Below are positions 12,672 through 22,671 of a stretch of DNA of 64,000 bases, one piece after another; position 1 is the first letter of the stretch, and the number at the start of each line of letters is the position of its first letter. The notes under the pieces were generated by a model. That model saw only the letters and a program-made list of their open reading frames with translations. It was not told where the DNA came from and searched no databases. This DNA comes from Lagopus muta (taxonomy: Eukaryota > Chordata > Aves > Galliformes > Phasianidae). The stretch spans positions 1,302,001-1,366,000 of the forward strand of contig NC_064443.1 of the NCBI RefSeq assembly GCF_023343835.1, in the 5' to 3' direction. Made by a program: the position numbers and the translations under genes.

Positions 12672-12912
12672 CATTTATTTAAGTATTGCAGGCAGATGAA
12701 TATAACCTTTTATTTTCAGGTCTGAACAACAACTGTTAAGCATTACTGAGAAATACTCTTATGCTTGCTTGCTGTGAGTAGAAAGTGATCCTGGCGCGTC
12801 ATATAATCAAGTCAAACAGGAAACACAAGCAACTAAATAAAAAGTTCCAAATTACTTTGGTAATAAACTGGGGGGAAGATTTTTTTTTAACCTTATCTTC
12901 TACTTATTTCAG

Positions 12913-13076
12913 TGTTTTCTTCTCTATGGGGAATTTTAGAAAGGAACTGCCTTTTAATTCCAAGTTGTGATGTGCTCCTTGGACTGAAATCAGATCTTGA
13001 AACGGTGCATCAGGAGAAGCAGAAACCTCACATTTCAGGTGTGACTGTAAACATTTCTGCTGCAGCTTCTCATCAG
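12913..13076 (+). other. Candidate internal coding exon (164 nt)
   Basis: Seen: a pyrimidine-rich 3' splice site (TTATCTTCTACTTATTTCAG) ends at 12912. A strong 5' splice site CATCAG|GTGAGA follows 13076. One frame stays open through the block: two bases complete a codon, then 54 whole codons end in phase 0. The reading includes LIPSCDVLLGLKSDLE, then a charged ETVHQEKQKPHISG, then VTVNISAAASHQ. I do not recognise the protein. The other frames contain stops. A second AG at 12941 could act as an alternative acceptor. No neighbouring plus-strand exon of matching phase was found within several kilobases, so it may belong to a gene with long introns, to a noncoding RNA, or to nothing. Confidence 0.28.
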
Positions 13077-13330
13077 GTGAGAACTCCAACTAATGCTGAT
13101 GGAAATCCTGCCTGGGGAGTTCTGGCCTTGAGAAGCGTGAGCCAAAAAAACCTGAGGAGTCAATGCCAGGAAAAAAAAAAACAAACACAAAGAAATGTTT
13201 CTAAAGAAAACTTGCACTGAAAATATTACTGATAGAGTACAACAGATGGCTTGAAAGATATAATACAATATTGATAGAAAAACTTAGATGGCATGATTTT
13301 ATAGGCACACAAGAGAAAAAGAATATAAGT

Positions 13331-13567
13331 GTTGAAGTTCTGCACCAGGGGAGATTCAGGTTGGATGTCAGGAAACACTTCTCCAAGAGAGTGGTCAGGC
13401 ACTGCAATGGGCTGCCCAGGGAGGGGTGAAGTCACTGTCCTGGAGGTGTTCAAGAAACGTTTGGTTGTTGTATTATGGCACATGGCTTAGTGGGAACTGT
13501 TGGTGGTAGGATTGGACTGGATGATCTTGGAGGTCTTTTCCAACCTTGGTGATTCTGTGATTCTATG
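13331..13567 (+). mobile_element. CR1 LINE 3' fragment
   Basis: A 5'-truncated CR1 copy of about 237 bases. It shows the family landmarks in order: 'caggttggatgtcaggaa', 'ggctgcccagggaggggtg', 'ttggactggatgatcttgg', then 'ttccaacc' and the terminal 8-mers 'gattctgtg' and 'attctatg'. The truncated length and an end without poly(A) are normal for CR1. It is followed directly by GTAAGT, which could serve as a cryptic splice donor. Confidence 0.93.
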
Positions 13568-13891
13568 GTAAGTTTAAGAACATTTAGAAACGGTAATACC
13601 AGTGCAGCCTGGAGACACAGACTTTGTTCCAGGGGAAGCTGCTGAGTTTCAGGGAAACAGAGGTGTTATTGCAATGCAGCTCTGTACTGAGCCTTGATTT
13701 TACTATCCATCTCATGCATTACTGAAAATACAATGCAGAAAGCATGTAACTGAGCACTGTCTTCCCATGAAGACAAGGTGTAACCCTCAGCCTTATTTGC
13801 ACAGCCAGTGGCTGCCTAGACCACACTGGTCTTGTTCTGTGGTCAGCTGTAGCTGAGCAAGTGAAAACTTTATGCCTCCTATATGTAACCA

Positions 13892-13897
13892 TTTATT
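13892..13897 (-). terminator. Possible minus-strand poly(A) signal
   Basis: The minus strand reads AATAAA about 195 bases after the stop codon of the small secreted-peptide frame at 14091-14285. The downstream element is only moderately T-rich (GTTTTCACTTG), so support is modest. Confidence 0.25.
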
Positions 13898-14090
13898 TGG
13901 GGTTCTCTTCCTCATCATCTACCTTAGTCTGTTGGTTTTAGGCCCATCACCTCTGGCATTTCTGTGCTCAGCTCCTACTTGCTCACAATATCAGGAATTG
14001 TTCCAGGTTATACAGACCTATCTAATAGTTTTTATCTGTGGCTTGAGGTCTGGACATCCTGAGGTCTTCAGCACTGGCCTCTGATCTGTG

Positions 14091-14311
14091 TTAGTTTGTA
14101 TTTGCTGTCTTTAGATGGCAGTCTTTGTTGCAGTCATTCTCAGTAGGATCTTGATTTTCTGGTGTCCTTTCAGGAAAATCTGCATGGATCAGGTGGAAGT
14201 GTTTTGGAAGCTGATGCTCACAGAGCAGTATTCCAGGATAAATCACAGTCAGCAATAGTAATATGCTTAAGAAATTCCTAAACATAATTTCCTGCAATCT
14301 GCCATTCTCTT
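14091..14311 (-). CDS. Candidate 64-residue secreted peptide exon
   Basis: Seen: on the minus strand a very strong 3' splice site, with repeated TTTTG, then TTTTTTCCCCACAG, ends beside 14311. An ATG follows at 14285 with A at -3, and 64 codons run to TAA at 14091. The N-terminus is a textbook signal peptide: MFRN, then a hydrophobic core FLSILLLLTVIYPGILL. A likely cleavage region lies around residue 22 (LLC/EHQ). The predicted mature part of about 42 residues is polar and His/Asn/Asp/Glu-rich, with HFHLIHADFPER and a DCNKDC motif giving two cysteines. A poly(A) signal lies 195 bases downstream. The frame is also open upstream to a further ATG at 14450, giving a 119-codon unspliced alternative. 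A weak internal donor (CTCT|GTGAGC), right after the signal peptide, could mean that more exons follow. I do not recognise the family. It could be a chance frame behind a simple-repeat pyrimidine tract. Confidence 0.27.
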
Positions 14312-14319
14312 CTGTGGGG

Positions 14320-14346
14320 AAAAAACAAAACAAAACAAAAAAGAAC
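14320..14346. repeat. (CAAAA)n simple repeat
   Basis: A short A-rich run with CAAAA units. On the minus strand it forms the polypyrimidine tract of the splice acceptor at 14312. Confidence 0.9.
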
Positions 14347-14459
14347 AAACCCACTGACAAAAACTTGTTCTTCCGATGGAGATCTTTGTCTTGTTTTAAT
14401 CTTCTGAAGAAATTTGAAAGAGTCCCAGGAATGTTTTGAAATTTAACCATCGTGTAGGG

Positions 14460-16905
14460 AGGAGCTGCATTTCCAACTACTCATTTCATCTGCCAAAAGA
14501 AGGTTAAATAAAAGCCTTCCCCGCTCTGGGACAGAACGTCAACAGGCAAAGGAACTGAGAAACCAAAGCAACGTGTGGAGATTTGAACAGGAATTGAAAG
14601 GAATTTCAGAGGTAAAAGTGGTCTTATTGAAAGGTGCAATGCTCCCCATGGCTGTTTGGAAGGGGATGATGATGTCTGGACTTAAATTCTCTGCTCTTTT
14701 TGCCCATGATTTGCATGTTTGTCTCTCAAATGTGGGACTGATCCCAAGACTCCTTCATCATGGGATGACCTAGGATAAAAGGAGCCCAATAAACTCTGTT
14801 TTCAAGGCAACTGGAGAAAATTGACCAATGCATTCTGTGTACTAAATGATTATTTGTGTAATTTCCGTGCAAATTAAGAAAATCATAAGTAAAGGTAAAT
14901 TCTTAGGCATGAGGTGGATAAAACAAGAGGGAAAATGAGCATCTGTAAAAGCTATTCCACTTGTGCGTATAAATCAGGAGACTGTGGTCTCAAGTAGAGA
15001 ATCAGACTGAGCTGCCTGCTGTTATGCATTTAAATTAAGCAGGAGCCTAATGGCTTTTTAAAAATTTGGCCCTAAGTGTTTTTCTCTGTGAAGAGATCAT
15101 CTAATCAAAATAGTGCTTTAGAATAAAGAACTCTTCAATAGCAAACATGAGCGAGGAGCTCCAAGTACTGGTAAAAGCTCCACCACCAGGGCAAGGCTTG
15201 TTACAGCCCATAAAGGGCTGAAGTGGCACTTTGCAGCCAAACTGCTGGTGGAGATGGGAACAGGGGAAACGGTGCCACAGCACAACAAAGTGAATGGGTG
15301 CTGATGGAAGGGCTGGTTTACCTTTACTCACTTCTTTGCCTTTTGCAGAGATGTGCTGAGGTTTTTAAACCAGCAAGCCCCCAGATGTCAGCTCAGTGGA
15401 GTTCAGCAGTGAGATTTCTTCCTGTTAATGTTCCATTTCCAAGCGTGGTTGTATACGGATTTCTATGGGATTTCTCTACTTTGATCTTTTGAACTGAGCT
15501 CTAAAAGAGGCTGTAGAAATTTCCTAGAAAGTTTTGACCTAATTCCTAGTCTGGGTGAAAAGATTCAGTAGTATTTGAATCAGCTGCTTCCAGGCAGTGT
15601 CAGGAGACCACCTTTCCCCGACCCTGGGGCCAAGAGGTCATGCTTGAAGCGCAGCTCTGCAGCTCAGAAGACTCAGCTCAGCCACCGCTGTGTGTTTCCA
15701 GCTGTTTGTTCCTCTATGTGCAACAGTTCATTTTCCTTCTCCATCAAAATGTCTTTGTGTAGACACGGAATGTCTGTGTGAGCACAACTCAAAACCATGT
15801 GTGCAAAGCGTTATTAGTACAAAATACAGAAGTGTCTGAGTACAAAGCACCCGTGCCATTCACCTGCCCTTGTTCAGCTCTGTAAATACCTAGAACTGGA
15901 CTGAAATACTTCTTCTGGAGAAAGCATTTGTGTAGAGAGATTTTAAAAGTAAGTTCAGTCTAATTGCAGCCTTTTAGAGCTTTACAGCTACATTCACTTT
16001 GAGTATCAGGAGGTGAGATTAGGATTTTTAGGTCTGCTCTGAGAAGAGCTGAAGAGAGGTTGTGGTCCCACGCTGGGATTTCAGCTGTTCGGAGGCTCAC
16101 TGGGAAGAGGCAAGACAGATTGAATCTGGTTCATTTTAGCCAGGTGTCACAGGCACAGCCGCTTGCTCACAGACACCCTGCAGCGTGTCCCAGGAACAGC
16201 ATCTTCATGAGAAGAGTAATTAGGACACCTCCTCAGCCAGTCAAGCAAAAAGGGCTCAGTGTTGGCACAGCAATTTAAACCTTCTATAGAGATTAGACAG
16301 AAGTTCTTAGGTTCTAGATGCAAATGCTCAGTCACGACCTGAAACAGTGTTTGAGCACCTGGTGGGAAGGCAGTGCCAACCCAGGGGAGCTCAGGTGCAA
16401 GCAATGCAGCTGAGTGACTGGAAGGGATGGGGCCAGGATCCACCCCTTCCCAGATCTCATTTAAGGTTTGGCAGGGGGAGGTGGGGGCATTTCTTGCTGG
16501 AGATCCCTGTATACTTGAGGCCTTCCAAAGATAAGTAGCTCTTTTCCTTCATTTCTTCAGCCACAGCTGCTGTGTCTGAGCTCATTCTCATTTGCTCTAG
16601 CAAAAGACTTTACTTCTCTGCTATTATCGATGTAGTTTCCATCCCCATTATAGCATTACACCTGGAAAAATGAGTCTTTGAACCTAGAATTTCCAGCAAG
16701 AGCATCCCTCAAATTACAGCACAGGCCATCCTACAACCAAGACAGCTGAGGAGGTTGCTGTCCCCTCCAGCATCTCCTTGGGATGGCCTATGGGCGTCTC
16801 TGCCACGAGGAGCACACTGCAGTTGGAAGTGCTCCATAGGATACATGGCATCACTGCTGTATCAGGGAAGGGATTCCCTACCCCTGCAGACAGCAGGACA
16901 CAGAG
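14460..16905. other. Unique DNA, no supported gene
   Basis: No repeat family was recognised. A plus-strand AATAAA at 14787-14792, followed by CTCTGTTTTC, resembles a transcript end. The 67-codon frame before it starts at GTG and is not convincing. A minus-strand acceptor-like site (TTATTTAACCTTCTTTTGGCAG, beside 14496) could open the exon that contains the secreted-peptide frame. Confidence 0.4.
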
Positions 16906-16908
16906 AGT

Positions 16909-17100
16909 TGATAGCGAGATAGATAGCTGGTGGTGATACAGGTAGTGAAGAGATAGCAAGATGGGTCTTGAATAGAGAGGTGGGTTGTGGATAGCGAGGT
17001 ACTTCGTGGCAAGCAAGAGTTACTAGTGGTGTAGGTAGATCATAGGCAGACAGCTGATAGGGAGATAGTGGATAGAAGGACAGGTGACTGCGAGATAGTT
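16909..17100. repeat. Degenerate GATA-type tandem repeat
   Basis: About 190 bases built from diverged units around GATAG, GATAGCGAG and GAGATAG. Spacing is irregular and the periodicity decays, so this is an old minisatellite. One 16-base piece (GGGTTGTGGATAGCGA, 16982-16997) recurs exactly at 17483-17498, on the far side of a GC-rich block. Confidence 0.75.
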
Positions 17101-17130
17101 AATTTATAGACTGCAATACAGACAGTTACT

Positions 17131-17166
17131 AAAAAAAAACAAACAAACAAACAAAAAAAAAAAAAA
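17131..17166. repeat. A-rich / (CAAA)n simple repeat
   Basis: Nine A, then three CAAA-type units, then a second run of A. It sits exactly between the GATA-type repeat and the GC-rich block. Confidence 0.95.
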
Positions 17167-17229
17167 CCCAGTTTCAGACAAGCCACTGAGTCCTGGGACA
17201 CCACTCTCCTCTCCAGTGCAGTGAAGATC

Positions 17230-17480
17230 AACACCTGATGCTGCTCCAGCGCCGGCAGAAGAGCAGCAGCTCTGCAAAAACCCGTCCTGCCAGCAGAGCA
17301 TCGCAGAGAAGAAGCCGAGCCTTCTGCTCACAGGAAGGCACTCGTGCTGCAGCCGCCTCCCCGGCAGCCCCGCACCGCCCTGCCTGCAGCTGTGGCCCCG
17401 ACAGGGCAGCTGCGGGTGCTGGGCCGGCAGCCCAGTGCGGGCTGTGCGAGGGGACGGCACAGCTGGGGCGCTGGGGGCTG
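17230..17480. promoter_or_regulatory. Small GC/CpG-rich block
   Basis: About 250 bases with clearly higher GC than the surroundings and about 17 CpG dinucleotides, clustered in gccgcctccccggcag and similar stretches. Flanking DNA is CpG-poor. Both strands stay open for more than 110 codons, which is expected of GC-rich DNA and is not by itself evidence of coding. It could be a small CpG island at an unannotated (long noncoding) promoter, or GC-biased unique DNA. A poly(T)/(GGT)n stretch follows at 17513-17540. Confidence 0.4.
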
Positions 17481-17540
17481 AGGGTTGTGGATAGCGAAAG
17501 AGCGTGGTGTTTTTTGTTTTTTTTTTTGGTGGTGGTGGTG

Positions 17541-18935
17541 AGTGGGAGGGGTTTTAATGCTGAAATATCACTCGAGCTTCACAGCAGTCAGTGTGACTCG
17601 CAAACTGTTAATCACTTCTAGCTGAACCAGAGCACAGCACTGCGCTCTGTGTTTCTCCCCGTGCTTGCAACTTGTGCAATGTGGAGCTCAGGTTTTGACA
17701 GACGCAGAGGAAGTCAGAGCAGTTTTGCCTTTAAACAGGTCCTGCCCAAGCTTACACACCAAAAGGCTGCACAGCAACGTTTGTCTGTAGCAGTTTGATG
17801 TTGGAGAGTTACAGAATTATTTGTAAGGTTTGCCACGTACTGCAGAAATAAGTCAGAGCAGAAGGATAAGCTGCATATTCAACAACCCATTCGTTACATT
17901 TGACTAATTAGAACATAAAGCCATTTAAGCAGTCAGCAGAATTTGAGTCAGGGAGCATAAATGCATTTACTTCAGCAGAACAAAATACAACTCCTAGCTC
18001 TTGGTTGCCCTTTTGAGGATGTTAACAAAGAAAATAAACAAAGAACAAACCACAGCATTCCTTGTTGAAGAAGCAGATCCCAACCACCACCTTCCCATTG
18101 GCTCTCTGTGAGCTGCTGTTGCTGCACTTGGAGGGAATCCCGATGCACCCCGATAGACAGCAGGGAAGAAAACCAACAGGTGTCCCTTCAGCACAGTGTG
18201 TGAACCATCAGCTTTTCCCCACTGAAGGACACCGCTGGCAGGAAGTCAATGACTGTGGGTGTCTTCTTCTGCCACTCACCAGGCACACAGCTCAGCTGAG
18301 TTCACAGGTGTCATCTTCCATTGGATTTATAGAGGGAGGTGTTCCCTGCTGTGGCCCTCTGAAACTGGTGGTGTTGGACTTCAGAGGACCAGAGGAGGGC
18401 AAACGATGACTTGGCTGCAGCTCCGGTGCACGGCTTTGTACTGTGCAGCCACTGCATCTCAGAAGATGCTCATTTTGTGATGGCACTGTGCCTAAAACCC
18501 TTGTTCTGGGCCAGGGCTGTATTCAAGGCACAATGGCACAGCCAAAAACTCTCAGAAAATACTTGGAGTAGCATGACCAGTGCTACAGTAGGCCTTTCTG
18601 CAGTCACGTAGTGCAGGTAATTCCAGGATGGCACACTGGTAGAGACAAGACAGACAAGTGACCCAAAACAAGCTGTGAACAAATGCATCCTCCCACAACG
18701 CTTCTGTTTGCTGCAGGGAGCTCATGGCTGGATAGGTGGAAATCACTGCCCCGTATACGTAGAGAAGGCTGTAAAGAAAGCTTAAGCTCATGCAGACTGC
18801 TGCTGAGGGTTCTGTGTGGTGGGAAGATGCTCCCCAAGCTGCAGGAAACAATCAAATAACCCAAAGGAAGCACAGGTGCAGCTGATTTAATGTGTCCCCA
18901 TTTGCAGTCTCTAAATACCTCTGTGGTAAGCTCTG
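17541..18935. other. Unique DNA, no supported gene
   Basis: No repeat family or exon-like block was recognised. Frames of up to 115 codons occur on both strands without supporting signals. Confidence 0.4.
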
Positions 18936-18939
18936 AAGA

Positions 18940-19290
18940 TCCCAGTTTACCTGTGACGAGGAAACGGAGACAGCAAGCTAACAGACAAGTGGAGTGGATT
19001 TCACAGCACCGCCATTCATCGCCTCTCCTTCAGCTGCGCCGCTTACAGCACGGAAACAATCCTGCAGCCGTAAGAGGAAACCCGTCCTGCCGGGAGTTAC
19101 GAGTCTAGGAAGGATCTCATCGGTGTTGCTGTGTGCTTCAGTGCTGAACCATTGCATGCAGCAGGTGGGAAGCATCACACGAGGCAGTGGGGCGTCTGCA
19201 GCGCGGTAATAAAGGAGGCAGTGGCTGAGAACGGCCAAGCCCAGAGCGGCGCCTGGAGAACGCGGTGGGCACCATGGCATGGGGAGAGCA
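18940..19290. other. Mildly CpG-enriched block
   Basis: CpG is more frequent here than in the flanks (for example gcgccgcttac, gcagcgcggtaataaag, agagcggcgcctgg, aacgcgg). It shares the 14-mer AAACCCGTCCTGCC with the GC-rich block near 17278. It might be a second weak promoter region or an exon, but no frame is convincing. Confidence 0.25.
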
Positions 19291-19610
19291 TCAGAGCTTC
19301 AGAGCAAGTGTCTGCAGATTTCTTAACTGGAAGGCGTGGATTTAACTCTCTTGTTGCCACGTCCTTTCCTCTCTTCTTGGCTTGCCTTCTGCCTGTGGCT
19401 GGATAAGGACAGCTCCCAGTCAGGTGTGCATCACTTTCATTTTCCTGCCCGTTTAATTCCCTCTATTTTGTATCACGTTATATAGCATGCAGTGTTTTGT
19501 AATATGCTCCAGCACCTATAGGAGGGTTTTTCCTGTTTCGTAATAGAAGATAGCACATTCATTTTCAAAGGCAGGCTGAAGAAATCAGGTTTCTGTCCCC
19601 GCTCTGACTG

Positions 19611-19895
19611 TCACAGGGAGGGCTCCCCCTTCATCTTCACAGAGGATGTGCGTGTTGTGAGCATGTTTCTGATCAGCAGGTGCATTGCCGTGTTTTCAGG
19701 CTTCAAGTGGGGCAAAATCATGCATTTCTGCCCATGTGAACACTCCTGAAGAGTTGGCCTGATTTTCAAATCTGCCAAGCAATCGGCATCTTCTATTGCT
19801 TGTGCTGGGATGTAGTCAGATCTCAGCGCATCAGAAAAATCAGGCTGGTTACTTAGAAACCTCCAGATGGTTTTCAAATCCACACTCTGGGGCTG
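19611..19895 (-). other. Coding-like block: exon or conserved noncoding element
   Basis: The minus strand has about 95 open codons, with no ATG at the start of the block. The composition is balanced and protein-like: DLKTIWRFLSNQPDF, then SDALRSDYIPAQAIEDADCL, then LKPENTAMHLLIRNML, ending before a TGA at 19611. No hydrophobic low-complexity runs are present. The upstream side has an AG (GAAAACAG) but almost no pyrimidine tract, so a splice acceptor is doubtful. I recognise no family. Possible readings are a diverged exon, a decayed retrocopy, or a conserved noncoding element that happens to be open. Confidence 0.2.
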
Positions 19896-19899
19896 TTTT

Positions 19900-21420
19900 C
19901 ATTTCATTGCTGTAGCTAGACCGTGTTTTCCTCTGCTGCATATGCTTCTCATATGCTAAGCAGCACTTCTGCTTATTCAGCAAACGGTGCCTTTTCTGAT
20001 GCTCTTGGCCCCAGAAATCCCGTATGTTATTGCGTTTCTGTTCTCTGGATCTGCTTTAGGAAAGAGGATTTTGCTTTTCATAATTAAAGAGCCATTTTCT
20101 ATCTCCCATGATTCTCAGAAATTTTCCAATTACTTTTTCTGAGATTAGAGTACTTTTTTTGGGCCTGTGCTGAGAGATTCTCTCTGCCATTGGCACCACT
20201 TGCAGTCAGCAACGCCTACAGGTGACAATTCCCTTTCTCCTCTGGGTGCAGTGCATCATCTGCATATTGTTTGTCGTTCATCCATCATATTTCTCCATTC
20301 ATCCCAGCCAAAAGTCTGTTTGTTCACCTTAGCAGCAATCAGAGACCAGCACGTGGGTTGCTGTTCTGCTGCTGGGGATTTTGGTGGGCTGGGATTGGTT
20401 AATGGAGCACAGGAACCTTGACCCAAACCTTGTCCTGGAGCTCGGCTGCCTTGTAGGTATCACCTTCATTGTAGAGTGCATCAGAGCCATGGTGTGCTGT
20501 GGCTGAATGTCTGCAGTGGTACATCAGCTCCAGGGTATGAAGTGGGGAACACTGTAGTTCAGTTTGACGAAGTAAATGTAGACCAACAATGTAGTGTGGT
20601 GCTACGCTTCATACTGGGATGTGCTGCTGGATGTGTCCTGTGTGTATGTGAGAAATCATTATCATCTCAGCTCCAGTTGTAGGTTAGGTCTGTGTCTGAT
20701 GCTATGTCCAGTTCTGGGCAGAATGTGGACACAAGGGTATAAGTCTGTGACATCCTGAAGGAAAGCAATAAGAAAGAGGTCACAAAAAATGACCTGGGGC
20801 AGAGTTCTGGCATGAAAAAGGAATCCCTGAGCTGTGACTTGAGCAATCCCACAGGTGGAGGGACTGTTTCCATCATGTTCCTCCATGAGAACAAGACAAA
20901 AGGATGCAAATTTTGTGGCAAAGAAATGTAAAGTGAGTGTTGGCTAATGGGAGCTGAGAGGCTGCAATGTGCTGCGTAGGCAGATTGTGAATGTTTGGAG
21001 ACCAAGTTGAACAAACAGCTCTTGGGACTGTGCATCTTGAGTCCCTGAGCCCAGGCTAAGCAGCTGCCTCCATGCAGAGCGGTGTGGAGGCTGGAAAGAG
21101 CCTGGAGAAGGAAGCAGCCTGAGAAATGCTGCTCTGGTGGAGGCTGTTGGAGAAAGAAGGGCTCCCTGGTGAGAGTGGAGCTGTCGGTGGCTGCTGCAGC
21201 CAGGTGCCAGCCCCTTTCTATCCAGCACTGGGAATGTCATCACTCTTTTGACTTGGGTTGTCCAGTCATCCACAGGCTGGAAGAAGGAGGAGTGTGCATG
21301 GATACTGGTCCTCCACAGGTGGGGTTTGTGGGTGATCTCACAAGGTTCTCCCAAGGCAGCACAGCTGCTCATAGGTCTCTCTGCAAAGCAAAGGCTTCCC
21401 GCAGCCATCAGAAAGCTAAC
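19900..21420. other. Mostly unique DNA; long minus-strand frame is not a gene
   Basis: A 247-codon minus-strand frame covers 20944-21687. Its first third is the antisense of the CR1 copy at 21424-21620 and the rest has no recognisable domain, so I do not call it a gene. Around 20695-20725 the plus strand reads 'atgtccagttctgggc', which resembles an internal CR1 segment. If so, an older, broken CR1 may span part of this interval. Confidence 0.4.
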
Positions 21421-21423
21421 TGA

Positions 21424-21620
21424 CATGTGGAAGAGATTCTTTGTGGTCAGGGTGGTGAAGCACTGGCACAGGCTGCCCGGAGGGGTGGTGGGTTCTCCTT
21501 CTGTGGCGGTATTCAAGACCCATCTGGACACCGAGCTGTGTGACCAATTGTAGGGAACTGCTTTAGCAGGGGTTGGACTCAGTGATCTCTTCAGATCCCT
21601 TCCAACCCCTGTGATTCTGC
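21424..21620 (+). mobile_element. CR1 LINE 3' fragment
   Basis: Landmarks in order: 'ttctttgtggtcagggtggtg', 'gcactggcacaggctgccc', 'tattcaagacccatctggac', 'gctttagcaggggttggac', then 'cccttccaacccctgtgattctg'. The text matches a CR1 subfamily different from the 13.3 kb copy (the 'gcactggcacaggctgccc' type). Confidence 0.9.
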
Positions 21621-21840
21621 GGGGCATGGAAGGGATTAGAAACATTCCCCTGCAAGAAGCAGGGCAGTGGGATATATTACGTGTCAAAGTGTACTTGGTA
21701 GGTGGAACGCACGTGTCACGTACTGAAAGAAACTGCCTGGTGAGTGATACGTTTCATATTAAAATGCATAAATCATCCACTTGGAGAAGAATTGGACTCT
21801 GAACAAGTACCTCAGCTACAACATCTGACATACTGCCTGT

Positions 21841-22240
21841 TAAAACAGAAATATTAATTTCCAAACCCGACAAACATTGCCTATTTTTTCATTTGTTCCA
21901 GGGTAAAATTCAGAATTAGATATATCGTTCACAGCATGACAGTCATCTCTGTCTGTGACTGGCTTGACTGTCATTCCAGTGCTGCAGTGTAGAGAATAAT
22001 CCCTAGTTAATCAGTGTATCTATTGATTAATATATATTCCCATTACAGTAAATATCTATCGTAATAAATTAGATAGTATAACCATAATAAACCCACTACA
22101 TCCAGCGTGTAACTTAATAAATCAAAATTAGCAATTACCTCTTGAAATTATATTTCCCTCTTCCAACATCATATAAATCAAGGACATTTTCCCTCACATC
22201 CATGCATCATTCAGGAGATTAATTCTCCTACAACTGCATG
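21841..22240. promoter_or_regulatory. AT-rich stretch with many homeodomain-type motifs
   Basis: About 400 bases of AT-rich but not simple sequence, with repeated TTAAT/ATTAA/AATTAG motifs (gattaatata, aataaattag, attagcaattacc, gagattaattctcc). It lies beside a GC-richer block at 22270-22620. The look is that of a distal enhancer or conserved noncoding element, but only cross-species alignment could show it. Confidence 0.2.
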
Positions 22241-22263
22241 TTTTCTTACTGCATTCGTTCAGC

Positions 22264-22671
22264 TCAGCTGGATAATGGTTGGGATTCCTCTGTTCTCAGC
22301 TCTGAGTGGAGGTGAGTCTGCAGAGGAGATGCTGCAGGGGCTGATGGCATGAGGGAAAGGCTTTTTAGGAACGTTTTTAGATGTTCTGTAGGGACCATCC
22401 CTGGCCCATCAGCAAGAGGCCTCGAGGCGCTGCGCTTTGCAGAATGCACGGTGGGGAGAAACGCTCGTTCCTCAGGAGCCAGGAAGGATGGGGAGAAGCA
22501 GGCAAACAGCCCAAGGTACCTTTCTTGCAGCAGCTTCCCCAGATGCCCCAACCGTACGCAGAAAGCAGTCAGAGGTTGTGCAGACCTCTCGTGCTTACTT
22601 TGCATTTCCAAAGTGGAAGGCTGGGCATGAGTCCAAAGCCATAATCTGAGCAAGGGCATGTCATAACACAC
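22264..22671 (-). other. Open 135-codon frame in a GC-richer block, unsupported
   Basis: The frame contains protein-like text (SAKRSASRPLADGPGM, ELRTEESQPLSS) and several CpGs (gaggcgctgcgc). No domain or convincing splice pair was found. On the plus strand, GAG|GTGAGT at 22311 is a strong 5' splice site, so the same block could instead hold a plus-strand exon end. The coding strand, if any, is undecided. Confidence 0.13.

Larger units (their letters stand above)
6060..12905. other. Long gene-free stretch
   Basis: Unique DNA with no recognised repeat family over almost 7 kb. It contains two inverted repeats, listed separately. It also contains a 162-codon minus-strand frame at 11219-11707 that starts at GTG and has no recognisable domain. 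A minus-strand AATAAA lies at 11861-11866, downstream of a fairly CpG-containing 400-base block (11870-12280) that could be the end of a noncoding transcript. Nothing here is firm enough to call a gene. Confidence 0.4.

Noticed and set aside
14787-14792. Plus-strand poly(A)-like AATAAA after a 67-codon frame
   Set aside because: The frame starts at GTG, has an internal donor-like GAG|GTAAAA and no protein-like features.
20944-21687. 247-codon minus-strand open frame, the longest in the window
   Set aside because: The first third is the antisense of a CR1 copy (21424-21620) and the remainder has no recognisable domain or splice signals.
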